Below, one piece after another: positions 6,876 through 14,545 of a DNA stretch of 64,000 bases. The position numbers and the translations under genes were made by a program. The stretch is from Sphingobacterium sp. CZ-UAM. Its GTDB lineage: Bacteria; Bacteroidota; Bacteroidia; Sphingobacteriales; Sphingobacteriaceae. The number at the start of each line of letters is the position of its first letter. The stretch's first letter is position 1. A model generated the notes under the pieces. It saw only the letters and a program-made list of their open reading frames with translations, was not told the DNA's origin and searched no databases. The stretch lies in contig NZ_MTCM01000005.1 of assembly GCF_002000245.1 (NCBI RefSeq), positions 124,001-188,000 on the forward strand, in the 5' to 3' direction.

Positions 6876-9341
6876 ATGGACACACGAAGAGATTTTTTAA
6901 AAAAGGCGGCCATGCTTGCGGGTGGCGCATCCCTTTCTCAGGTTATTCCATCGGCTATTGCAAAAGCAATGGCCATTAATCCTGCGGTGGGCAGTACCTT
7001 TTATGATGCCGAACATGTGGTATTACTGATGCAGGAAAATAGATCTTTTGATCACGCTTTTGGCACATTACGAGGCGTGAGGGGCTTCAATGATCCAAGG
7101 GCGATCCGTCAGCCAAACAGACACAAAGTATGGTTACAGACGCAAAAAACAGGCGAAACATATGCCCCTTTCAGATTGGACATTAAGGATTCAAAGATTA
7201 CCTGGATGGGCTGTCTGCCCCATAATTGGACCGATCAAACCGATGCCCGAAACAATGGAAAGATGGACAAATGGCTAGACGTCAAACATTCGGGATTTAA
7301 AGAATTCGCAGAACTTCCATTGACGATGGGACATTACACCCGGGAGGATATTCCATTCTATTATTCACTGGCAGATTCTTTTACAATCTGTGATCAACAT
7401 TTCTGTTCGAGTATTACAGGTACAAACCCCAATAGACTCTATTTTTGGACAGCTAATATTCGCGAAAATTTAAACGGAAAGGCATTGGTATGGAACGGTG
7501 ATTCAGAATTCAGTGGTAAAGCAAACTGGAAAACCTTCCCGGAACGTCTTTCGGAACTTGGCGTAGACTGGAAAATATACCAAAATGAGATTTCTTCAAG
7601 CAGTGCCGGATACAGTGGCGAAGCGAATGGTTGGTTAGCGAATTTTGGATGTAATCCCATGGAATACTTCCCACAATACCAGGTCAAATATAGTGCTCGT
7701 TATAGAGAACTACTTGCACGGAAAAAAGTAGAACTGGAACAGCAAATAGCCACAACGACAAGCAAAGATAAGCTTGATAAGCTGCATAGGGAACATCAAC
7801 ATGTGCTAGAAGAGCAGCAACAATACAGCGCAGAAAACTTCGAAAAACTTGATGAACGAACCAAAGATATCCATCGTCGTGCATTTGTGAATAATAGTGC
7901 GCAACCTGATTACATGGAGCTCGAGACGATGCAATATCAGGAGGGTGACCAGCAACGGGAGCTACAAATCCCGAAAGGCGATGTCTTATATCAATTTAGA
8001 AAAGATGTTGAGGAGGGGAAACTCCCTACTGTCTCCTGGCTTGCACCGCCGCAGCTTTTCTCAGACCATCCTGATTCGCCTTGGTTTGGGGCTTGGTATG
8101 TGAGTGAAATCATGGATATTCTCACACAAAATCCAGAAGTCTGGAAAAAGACAATCTTTATTCTTACCTATGATGAGAATGACGGTTATTTTGATCACTT
8201 CGCTCCATTTACGGCCCCTAATCCCTACGAAGCCGATAGCGGTAAGGTATCTACCGACATAGACCCCAAATTGGAATTTGTCCGCCGTGATGAACAGTAT
8301 TATCCAGAAAGTGGCAGAGAAAGTAATATAGGCCTCGGATATCGTGTCCCGCTGATCATTGCTTCCCCATGGACAAGGGGGGGCTGGGTAAACTCACAGG
8401 TTTTTGACCATACCTCAAGTATACAGTTTTTAGAGAAATTCATCAGCCACAAAGTCAATAAAGAAGTCAAAGAAACCAATGTTAGCAGCTGGCGACGTAC
8501 TGTTTGTGGAGATCTCACCTCTGTTTTTAGACCTTATCATGGAGAGATAATCAAAAAGCCATTGGTACTGCAACGTCAACCGTTTATCAAAGAAATCCAT
8601 CAGGCAAAATTTAAAGGTCTGCCGATGGGATTCAAAGCATTAACTGCCGATGAGATCGAACAGATCGAGAAAGATCCCAGCGGCTCGCCCTATTTTCCAA
8701 AACAGGAAGAAGGGCTTCGCGACTCCTGTGCATTACCCTATGAGCTTTATACGCATGGGGAATATCTATCCGATGGAAAGTATCAATTGACATTTGAAGC
8801 ATCTAATAAAATGTTTGGTAAACGCACTGCAGGTGCTCCTTTTACGGTATATCATAGCATGCCCTATAAGGGAGAGATTGGAACTTCCCGTAACTACGCT
8901 GTATCAGCAGGCGACAGCCTATCAGACAATTGGTCTATCAATGCATTTGATAACGGATTATTCCAGCTCGATATACACGGACCAAATGGGTTTTACCGTA
9001 TGTTTAAAGGCGAGGCCAAACATCCAAATATTAAAATCCGTTGTACTTATGAAAAAAGCAAAGACGAAAACTCCTTTACGGGCCGTCTTTTGTTTACCTG
9101 CATTAATCAAGACAGTAGAACTCATCGCCTCCTAATCGAAGATCTCAGCTATGGGAAGGACAAAAAAGAAGTCCAACTCAAAAGTGGTGAGTCAACAACA
9201 ATTTCGTTCGATCTTTCCAAACAGAGTTTTTGGTATGATTTCCGCATTAGCTGCAAAGATTACAGTGCATTCCAAGAGCAATATGCTGGTCGTATAGAAG
9301 CTGGGAAAATCGGAAAAAGTGATCCTTTATTAAGCAGATAG
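6876..9341 (+). CDS. Phosphocholine-specific (non-haemolytic type) phospholipase C, Tat-exported
   Basis: An 821-residue phosphoesterase of the bacterial PlcN/PlcH family, which cleaves phosphatidylcholine-type lipids or releases phosphocholine, probably to scavenge phosphate or lipids. The N-terminus is a twin-arginine signal (RRDFLKK at 4-10, then a hydrophobic stretch with GGASLS). The conserved ENRSFDH (54-60) carries metal/nucleophile residues of the family; further family motifs are SSITGTNPNRL, a SWLAPPQLFSDHP segment and TYDENDGYFDH. The C-terminal 200 residues form the two beta-domains (DUF756) seen in Pseudomonas PlcH/PlcN. An inserted coiled segment about residues 280-330 (EQQIATTTSKDKLDKLHREH) is lysine/glutamine rich. 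It is monocistronic, with terminators on both sides. Confidence 0.93.
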   Translation: MDTRRDFLKKAAMLAGGASLSQVIPSAIAKAMAINPAVGSTFYDAEHVVLLMQENRSFDHAFGTLRGVRGFNDPRAIRQPNRHKVWLQTQKTGETYAPFRLDIKDSKITWMGCLPHNWTDQTDARNNGKMDKWLDVKHSGFKEFAELPLTMGHYTREDIPFYYSLADSFTICDQHFCSSITGTNPNRLYFWTANIRENLNGKALVWNGDSEFSGKANWKTFPERLSELGVDWKIYQNEISSSSAGYSGEANGWLANFGCNPMEYFPQYQVKYSARYRELLARKKVELEQQIATTTSKDKLDKLHREHQHVLEEQQQYSAENFEKLDERTKDIHRRAFVNNSAQPDYMELETMQYQEGDQQRELQIPKGDVLYQFRKDVEEGKLPTVSWLAPPQLFSDHPDSPWFGAWYVSEIMDILTQNPEVWKKTIFILTYDENDGYFDHFAPFTAPNPYEADSGKVSTDIDPKLEFVRRDEQYYPESGRESNIGLGYRVPLIIASPWTRGGWVNSQVFDHTSSIQFLEKFISHKVNKEVKETNVSSWRRTVCGDLTSVFRPYHGEIIKKPLVLQRQPFIKEIHQAKFKGLPMGFKALTADEIEQIEKDPSGSPYFPKQEEGLRDSCALPYELYTHGEYLSDGKYQLTFEASNKMFGKRTAGAPFTVYHSMPYKGEIGTSRNYAVSAGDSLSDNWSINAFDNGLFQLDIHGPNGFYRMFKGEAKHPNIKIRCTYEKSKDENSFTGRLLFTCINQDSRTHRLLIEDLSYGKDKKEVQLKSGESTTISFDLSKQSFWYDFRISCKDYSAFQEQYAGRIEAGKIGKSDPLLSR

Positions 9342-9354
9342 CAACAATATAAAG

Positions 9355-9390
9355 TCGAGGTTATTCATAAAAAGAATAGCCTCGATTATC
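9355..9390 (+). terminator. Probable terminator after the phospholipase gene
   Basis: TCGAGGTTATTC (9355-9366) pairs with GAATAGCCTCGA (9374-9385) with one G-T pair around an A-rich 7-nt loop. The U-tract is poor (TTATCT), so it may be a weak or rho-assisted terminator. Confidence 0.6.
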
Positions 9391-9473
9391 TGTGATTCTC
9401 AAATCAAAAATCATTAAGGCTGAAATTTTTTATTTTCATAAATTATCCACGACAATAGCGTGAATTTTCGATA

Positions 9474-9593
9474 TTATTCTTGTATACGACGAATAAGGTG
9501 GTAAAATCCTTTGTACAGTAAAACTGCACCAACAATCAAAAAAACAGCTAATAAATATAAACTGATAGAGTTAATAAATAATAGACACATCAT
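9474..9593 (-). CDS. Small single-span membrane protein (39 aa), hypothetical
   Basis: A 39-codon minus-strand ORF in a 350-bp gap between the phospholipase and the Cys/His-rich gene. It starts with two ATG codons (9593 and 9590) and ends at TAA (9474-9476). The translation has one strong membrane segment (ISLYLLAVFLIVGAVLLYKG, residues 10-29) followed by a basic tail (FYHLIRRIQE), the usual arrangement of small inner-membrane proteins with the C-terminus inside. No promoter of the TAnnTTTG type is evident on its strand. No homologue is recognised; it is divergent from the metal-related genes that follow. The rest of the gap holds the phospholipase terminator and the promoter of the next gene. 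Confidence 0.45.
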   Translation of the reverse strand: MMCLLFINSISLYLLAVFLIVGAVLLYKGFYHLIRRIQE

Positions 9594-9678
9594 AACGGTA
9601 ATTTTTGGTTTTTCATTTCTTATGTACAAGTTATAACATTTATCCAAAATATTACAAAAAAAAAATACAAATTTTCTC

Positions 9679-9686
9679 TACTTTTG
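9679..9686 (+). promoter_or_regulatory. -7 promoter box, near-leaderless
   Basis: TACTTTTG is an exact TAnnTTTG match, 5 nt before the ATG at 9692. If used, the transcript begins at or within a few bases of the start codon. No convincing -33 TTTG was found. Confidence 0.55.
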
Positions 9687-9691
9687 TCAGG

Positions 9692-10111
9692 ATGAGGAAA
9701 ATCGCATTGTTTATCGGCTTATTTTTTTATTTGCTTACAGCAAGCGGTGCAACCCTACATTTGCATTTCTGTCAAGGAGAAGCACAAAGTGTATCATTAA
9801 GCCAAGATCAAACGGTCCATTGTCCGCTGTGTGCCAAGTCAGAAAAAGAGCAGCAGAACCACTGTCATCAGGAAGGTAGTTGCAAGGACGTAACCATCGC
9901 TGCCCAAAAGGTAGATGATTTCAACAGATTATCTCAGACACTCAATTTCAATCATTTTTCTCCGGCGATTATTACACTTCACTGGATATATGATTATTAC
10001 CAATTTCCTGCAGATGAGGATAGTTCATCCAAATTAATTACAAATCAGAACACCTTCCTACGGAGATACAGTCCTGCTGTATTTATTCTCAACCAGAGTT
10101 TCAGAATTTGA
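9692..10111 (+). CDS. Secreted Cys/His-rich protein linked to a metal-related TonB receptor
   Basis: 139 residues from the ATG at 9692; the longer frame from 9605 is rejected because the signal peptide MRKIALFIGLFFYLLTASGA begins at this ATG and the -7 box sits inside the extension. The mature N-terminus is full of possible metal ligands: HLHFC, VHCPLC (a CxxC), NHCHQEGSC. The remainder is an ordinary globular-looking segment without cysteines. Its stop is about 100 bp before a TonB receptor that carries a heavy-metal domain, on the same strand, so a role in metal (copper-type) binding or sensing in the periplasm is inferred. Small proteins of this layout are frequent in front of such receptors in Bacteroidetes, but no function is established that I know of. 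Confidence 0.75.
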   Translation: MRKIALFIGLFFYLLTASGATLHLHFCQGEAQSVSLSQDQTVHCPLCAKSEKEQQNHCHQEGSCKDVTIAAQKVDDFNRLSQTLNFNHFSPAIITLHWIYDYYQFPADEDSSSKLITNQNTFLRRYSPAVFILNQSFRI

Positions 10112-10214
10112 TTTCCTAATTTTTTGATTTTTAATCAAAATACACGTCGAAGAAATTACCCTCGACCTTACATGCTATGCACGTTTTTTTTAGCCCGTAC
10201 ATTATCAAAAAACT

Positions 10215-12803
10215 ATGAATCAATTTTTTAAAAAAATATATACAACAACCCTCTTATTGTTATTCTCCTTCGCAATTGTGCAAGCACAAAGCGATAGCAC
10301 CCGAACGCTTACTGTAGCGGGAAATTGTGCGATGTGTAAAAAAAGGATAGAAACCGCTGCAAAATTACAAGGTGTTGAAAGCGCAGTCTGGAATGCGAGC
10401 GATAATTTGCTACATCTGAAATACAATGCACAAAAAATTGAACTGGAAACAATCAAAAAGAATATTGCCCAAGTCGGACACGATGTAGACAATCTGGTTG
10501 CAAGTGACGAATCCTATGCAAAGCTTCATGAATGTTGTATGTACCCCAGATTGGAAAACGGACAAGTTCCCGAAAAAAAGGCAGTACCTACCGAAGCTGG
10601 ACATCATGATCATCCACATACCGTGACAGGTGTTGTTGTCGAAGAGAATGAAAAAGGGGATCTAAAACCTATCGTTGGCGCAAATTTACATTGGGCGAAT
10701 CTGCCGAGCAGAAACACCCAAAGTAATGAAAATGGCGTATTTAAATTAGAACACAAAGAAGGTTTTGACAAACTGGTCGTTAGTTACGTCGGTATGAAAT
10801 CTGATACAATTACGATTAAGGACCTACATGAGGTTGTTATGATTACAGCCAAAGGGAATGTCTTGATGGAAGTTGAAGTCAAAGGAACACGTCGGTCCAA
10901 TTATATTGATCGTATGACACCTGCAAGGCTGGAAGTTCTGACAGGAAAAGAGCTATTTAAAGCCGCATGCTGCGATTTAAGTGAAAGCTTTGAGACCAAC
11001 GCCTCTGTGGATGTTATCAGTGCCGATGCGGTCACTGGTAGTAAACAAATTCAGATGCTGGGCCTAAGCGGTATATACACCCAATTGACGGTGGAGAACT
11101 TACCGGGACCACGCGGTCTTGCGTCGCCACTCGGATTGAATTCTATCGCTGGTACCTGGATTGAGTCTATTCAAATTGCCAAAGGAGTAGGTTCTGTAGC
11201 CAATGGTTACGAAAGTATGGCCGGTCAGATCAATGTTGAACTGAAAAAACCACAAAATTCCGAGAGGCTGTTTTTTAACGCTTATGCCAATAACATGGGA
11301 CGTACTGATGTGAATTTAAACCTTTCACAAAAAATAGGTGCACATTGGTCGACTTCAGTGTTATTGCATGACAACTTTATGTACAATAAATCCATGAACT
11401 TTAGCCACAATGGGTTTAGGGATGTGCCCGTTGGTAATCTTTTCTCGGGCGTGAACCGTTGGTTGTATGAGAATGGTAAAGGTCTGATGGTTCAGTTTGG
11501 TGTCAAGTATTTAAACGATGATCGTACCGGCGGGCAAATAGATTTTGACAAAAAAACGGATAAGGGCACAACAAATCGTTATGGTCTTGGTTTTGATATC
11601 GAACGTATTGAAGGTTTTGCTAAAATCGGTTATGTTTTCCCGGAAAACAAACACCGCAGCATCGGCCTACAATTGGCAGGTTCCAACTACAATCAAAAAA
11701 GTTATTTTGGACTAAAAAACTACAATTCTGAGCAACAGAATGGTTATGCAAACCTATTGTTCCAGGATATTATAGGAACTGTAGCCCATAAATATCGTAT
11801 TGGGGCATCCATCAATTACGATAATTACGATGAATGGTATTTAACAGATCAAAATTTCAAACGTAAAGAGGTTGTTTCAGGTGCATTTGCAGAATATACC
11901 TTCAGTCCATCCGAAAATTTTGATGCGGTGGTAGGCCTACGTCAGGATTACAACTCTTTATATGGATGGTTTACCACTCCACGGTTGAACTTACGCTACG
12001 CCCCTATTGCCGGAACCACATTCCGAGCAAGCTCCGGTAGGGGCCAACGTACAGCAAATATCTTTGCGGAAAACACTGCCGTTTTGGCCAGTAGCAGAAA
12101 ACTGATCATTCAGTCCCAGGATATATATAATAAAGCTTACGGTCTGCAGCCGGAAGTATCCTGGAACACAGGAATAGCGGTAGATCAAAACATGCGCATC
12201 TTTGGAAGAGAAGCTTCCGCCTCTGTCGAATTTTTTCACAACAGCTTTTCCAATCAGGTTGTGGTCGATTATGAAAATCCAAGAGAAATCAGTTTTTACA
12301 ACTTAACGGGAAAATCATTTTCAAACAGCTTGCAGACCGAATTCCGGTTTATGCCTGCCCCACATTTCGAAACCAGATGGGCCTACCGCTTACTGGATGT
12401 TCAGACCGACTTTCAGAGTGGAAGAAAAACCAAACCTTTGTTAGCTAAACACCGTGGTTTTGTTAATTTAGCGTATAATCATCACTCGGGATGGAGCTTG
12501 GATTATACTTTAAATGTTGTTGGGTCAAAACGTATACCGTCGACAATGGATAACCCTGTTGAGTATCAGATGCCAAGCGAATCTAAAACCTATGCTACGA
12601 TGAACGCGCAGATCAGCAAAACATTTGGAAAGGATAAAAACTTCACTGTTTATTTAGGTGGCGAAAATCTTTCAAACTATTTCCAGAAAACCCCTATCCT
12701 TGCGGCAGATCAGCCTTTTGGAAATTACTTCGATACCTCGATGTTATGGGGACCTTTAACAGGTCGGATGTTTTATACCGGCGTACGTTATTTCATAAAA
12801 TAG
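10215..12803 (+). CDS. TonB-dependent outer-membrane receptor with N-terminal heavy-metal-associated domain
   Basis: 862 residues. Order: signal peptide (1-25, ends VQAQ); HMA-like ferredoxin fold with the metal motif GNCAMC (Cys38, Cys41; about 30-95); a CC pair in HECCMYP and a histidine cluster AGHHDHPH (129-135); carboxypeptidase-like regulatory domain (about 136-210); plug (about 230-345); and a beta-barrel ending in the aromatic VRYFIK typical of outer-membrane proteins. It should import or bind a metal or metal complex at the outer membrane, powered by TonB-ExbBD. Copper is the best guess because of the CxxC HMA motif, but this is inference. It follows the Cys/His-rich secreted protein (9692-10111) and ends at a strong terminator. 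Confidence 0.93.
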   Translation: MNQFFKKIYTTTLLLLFSFAIVQAQSDSTRTLTVAGNCAMCKKRIETAAKLQGVESAVWNASDNLLHLKYNAQKIELETIKKNIAQVGHDVDNLVASDESYAKLHECCMYPRLENGQVPEKKAVPTEAGHHDHPHTVTGVVVEENEKGDLKPIVGANLHWANLPSRNTQSNENGVFKLEHKEGFDKLVVSYVGMKSDTITIKDLHEVVMITAKGNVLMEVEVKGTRRSNYIDRMTPARLEVLTGKELFKAACCDLSESFETNASVDVISADAVTGSKQIQMLGLSGIYTQLTVENLPGPRGLASPLGLNSIAGTWIESIQIAKGVGSVANGYESMAGQINVELKKPQNSERLFFNAYANNMGRTDVNLNLSQKIGAHWSTSVLLHDNFMYNKSMNFSHNGFRDVPVGNLFSGVNRWLYENGKGLMVQFGVKYLNDDRTGGQIDFDKKTDKGTTNRYGLGFDIERIEGFAKIGYVFPENKHRSIGLQLAGSNYNQKSYFGLKNYNSEQQNGYANLLFQDIIGTVAHKYRIGASINYDNYDEWYLTDQNFKRKEVVSGAFAEYTFSPSENFDAVVGLRQDYNSLYGWFTTPRLNLRYAPIAGTTFRASSGRGQRTANIFAENTAVLASSRKLIIQSQDIYNKAYGLQPEVSWNTGIAVDQNMRIFGREASASVEFFHNSFSNQVVVDYENPREISFYNLTGKSFSNSLQTEFRFMPAPHFETRWAYRLLDVQTDFQSGRKTKPLLAKHRGFVNLAYNHHSGWSLDYTLNVVGSKRIPSTMDNPVEYQMPSESKTYATMNAQISKTFGKDKNFTVYLGGENLSNYFQKTPILAADQPFGNYFDTSMLWGPLTGRMFYTGVRYFIK

Positions 12804-12812
12804 TACTGATTT

Positions 12813-12849
12813 AACATAAAAAAAGCGGCTTAGCCGCTTTTTTTATGTT
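12813..12849. terminator. Bidirectional terminator between TonB receptor and maf
   Basis: Perfect 17-bp stem AACATAAAAAAAGCGGC with a TTA loop, A-rich on the left and T-rich on the right, so it serves both converging genes. It overlaps the stop codon of the minus-strand maf gene (12843-12845). Confidence 0.92.
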
Positions 12850-13424
12850 AACTTCTTCAACTCCTGATAGAGCCGCGCTGTTGGTAATCCCACAACATTA
12901 TTATACTCACCTTCAATCTTCTCAATACCGATTAAACCGATCCATTCCTGGATACCATAAGATCCAGCTTTATCAAGTGGTGAAAAATGCGTGACATAAT
13001 AATCTATCTCATCCTGATCTAAGTGATGAAAATAGACTGATGTCGTTTCAACAAAGGAATGTACCACGGCTCGCCACTGTAAAGCAACTGCAGTGATGAC
13101 CAAATGTTTCTGTCCGGATAAGTTCCTTAAGGTCTGCTTAGCTTCGGCCTCGGTCCTGGGTTTTCCCAAAATTTCTCCTGCTGCCGATACTACCACGGTA
13201 TCTGCACAAATAACCAGACAATCTGATTTGTCTGTAAAAGCTTTCACTTTCTGCAATGCAATCTGACGGACAGCTTCAGGAGCAGAGAGACTAGGATCAA
13301 CATATTCATCTGTTTCCCGTACCTCCACTTCAAACTCAATGCCTAATCCTGATAATAATTGTTTCCGCCTGGGCGACTGGGAACCAAGGATAATCGTTTT
13401 ATTTTTCAAATTTTCTAACATCAT
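12843..13424 (-). CDS. maf: Maf-family nucleotide pyrophosphatase
   Basis: A 193-residue cytoplasmic house-cleaning enzyme that hydrolyses non-canonical nucleoside triphosphates (dTTP/UTP or modified pyrimidines) to monophosphates. Visible: the nucleotide-binding LGSQSPRRKQLLSGLG (13-28), a DTVV motif in the ICADTVVVSAAGEILGKP segment, and GSYGIQEWIGLIGIEKIEG near the C-terminus, characteristic of YhdE-type Maf proteins. It touches kdsC: its ATG shares base 13424 with the kdsC stop, so the two are an operon, also seen in other Bacteroidetes. YhdE-type (dTTPase/UTPase) rather than YceF-type is my assignment from the C-terminal motif. Confidence 0.94.
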   Translation of the reverse strand: MMLENLKNKTIILGSQSPRRKQLLSGLGIEFEVEVRETDEYVDPSLSAPEAVRQIALQKVKAFTDKSDCLVICADTVVVSAAGEILGKPRTEAEAKQTLRNLSGQKHLVITAVALQWRAVVHSFVETTSVYFHHLDQDEIDYYVTHFSPLDKAGSYGIQEWIGLIGIEKIEGEYNNVVGLPTARLYQELKKLT

Positions 13425-13942
13425 TAAATGCTTTTTATCGTTTCATCCTCATACCAATTCCCTTGCACTTTAAGTACTTTTTCGATCAGTTCCCTTACAA
13501 CCCCTTTTCCGCCTTTAACCCCAGAAACGTAATGTGATATCTTCTTAATTTCTTCCGTAGCATCAGCTGGGGAAACAGCCAGCCCCACAGATCGCATGCA
13601 GCTAAAATCAGGGATATCATCCCCAATATACATCAACTCACTGAGCATTAAACTATAATTCTCTGCTACTTGTTTCAATTTTGAAAGTTTGTCCACCACA
13701 CCGGAGTGAATCTCTTTAAGCCCCAAGCCCTGTAGACGTCGTTCAACTCCTCTCGAAGCTCCACCGGTAATGACAAAGATGGGGTAACCTTTTTTGATCG
13801 CCAATTGCATTGCATATCCGTCTTTGATATTAAACGTCCGCAGTTGTTCTCCCGCTTCGTTCACTTGTACCGTTCCATCCGTCAACACCCCATCCACATC
13901 CAGTACAAATCCTTTTATCGTTCTAAATTCAGTCAGTACCAT
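13424..13942 (-). CDS. kdsC: 3-deoxy-D-manno-octulosonate 8-phosphate phosphatase (KdsC-type HAD)
   Basis: 172 residues, the short capless HAD form. It removes phosphate from KDO-8-P in the synthesis of the lipopolysaccharide inner-core sugar KDO. Motif I is VLDVDGVLTDG with nucleophile Asp15 and acid Asp17; motif II is VITGGAS; motif III the lysine of DKLSKL; and motif IV GDDIPDFSCM. Tetrameric KdsC proteins have this length. The gene is first in a two-gene minus-strand operon with maf. A TATTTTTA sequence, one base off the -7 consensus, lies close upstream. Confidence 0.93.
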   Translation of the reverse strand: MVLTEFRTIKGFVLDVDGVLTDGTVQVNEAGEQLRTFNIKDGYAMQLAIKKGYPIFVITGGASRGVERRLQGLGLKEIHSGVVDKLSKLKQVAENYSLMLSELMYIGDDIPDFSCMRSVGLAVSPADATEEIKKISHYVSGVKGGKGVVRELIEKVLKVQGNWYEDETIKSI

Positions 13943-14101
13943 TAAAATATATTTTTGTAAAAATAAGGCATTTCCATTAAATATACGATTACACTTTTAT
14001 ATGCTTATCAGTGAAATTTCAGTCAGCAATTTATTCAAATAAGACAAAGTATCATTTATTTGTCACAACATAGTTGTATTAGCAACTTATTATAAAAAAC
14101 A

Positions 14102-14134
14102 TTTGGATGGAACCTGATATTTACCGTATCTTTG
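14102..14134 (+). promoter_or_regulatory. Strong Bacteroidetes-type promoter
   Basis: TTTG (14102-14105), a 21-nt spacer, and TATCTTTG (14127-14134), an exact -7 box. Both elements and the spacing fit the consensus. It would start a transcript near 14140, which has no annotated protein gene but contains a 19-codon ORF and a terminator. Confidence 0.75.
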
Positions 14135-14161
14135 TAGAAGATAATTAAAGGTTATCTCGCT

Positions 14162-14221
14162 ATGAAAACACTAACAGCACTATTGAAACAGATAAATCTG
14201 TTAGTAGTTGCAGAAGATTAA
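14162..14221 (+). CDS. Leader-type short ORF rich in branched-chain residues
   Basis: 19 codons, MKTLTALLKQINLLVVAED, then TAA. It begins about 22 nt after the predicted transcription start. The segment INLLVV places Ile, two Leu and two Val codons close together, the pattern found in ilv/leu-type leader peptides, and a terminator follows about 105 nt later. No branched-chain biosynthetic gene is nearby. It could be a real leader peptide whose operon has been separated, or a chance ORF in a small RNA. Confidence 0.4.
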   Translation: MKTLTALLKQINLLVVAED

Positions 14222-14327
14222 AAAAACAATCAACTTAGTTTTTCACAGCAAAAAATACGGCAACTAATTTAGTTTGGTCGCCCTTAAAAAGTCTTTTCAT
14301 AATTTAGGTTTATAATTGGTTAGTAAC

Positions 14328-14363
14328 AAACCCTGGTGCCCATCATCAGGGTTTTGTTTTTTT
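14328..14363 (+). terminator. Terminator of the orphan leader unit
   Basis: AAACCCTG (14328-14335) pairs with CAGGGTTT (14347-14354) over an 11-nt loop and is followed by TGTTTTTTT. It lies 183 bp before the kinase gene, so that gene probably has its own promoter in the gap or depends on read-through. The gap 14364-14545 is otherwise empty. Confidence 0.85.
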
Positions 14364-14545
14364 ATTAAGATATTTGCTTCGTTTCGCCACATAATTTTAA
14401 TTATCGATAGTTGGGGGCTATTTTAAGAATAGCAAGTTTTTTTGTTATTTTACATATATCTTTTTTCCCAGGTAATGTCAGGAAAACTACCTATAGAAAA
14501 ATGAACAATAGTTGGGCGACCAAAATTCATTAAACTCATTCTCGC

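Larger units (their letters stand above)
14140..14363 (+). ncRNA. Orphan attenuator-like leader or small RNA (about 220 nt)
   Basis: A self-contained unit bounded by the promoter at 14102-14134 and the terminator at 14328-14363. It contains a short ORF (14162-14221), a hairpin ACTAACAG / CTGTTAGT inside that ORF (14170-14177 with 14198-14205) and a competing CAACTA (14261-14266) able to pair with TAGTTG (14205-14210). Near 14273-14283 it carries TTTGGTCGCCC, whose exact complement lies just before the next gene. It resembles an amino-acid operon attenuator, but the next gene, 183 bp beyond the terminator, is a sensor kinase, so it may act as a small RNA. Exact ends are predicted, not measured. 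Confidence 0.45.

Noticed and set aside
10122..10140. TTTTGATT / AATCAAAA hairpin between the Cys/His-rich gene and the TonB receptor
   Set aside because: The stem is A/T only with a 3-nt loop, so it is weak as a terminator and is not claimed to separate the two genes.
13950..13957. Plus-strand TATTTTTG box between kdsC and the orphan leader
   Set aside because: Exact -7 match, but no -33 element and no gene start within a sensible distance; expected by chance in A/T-rich DNA.
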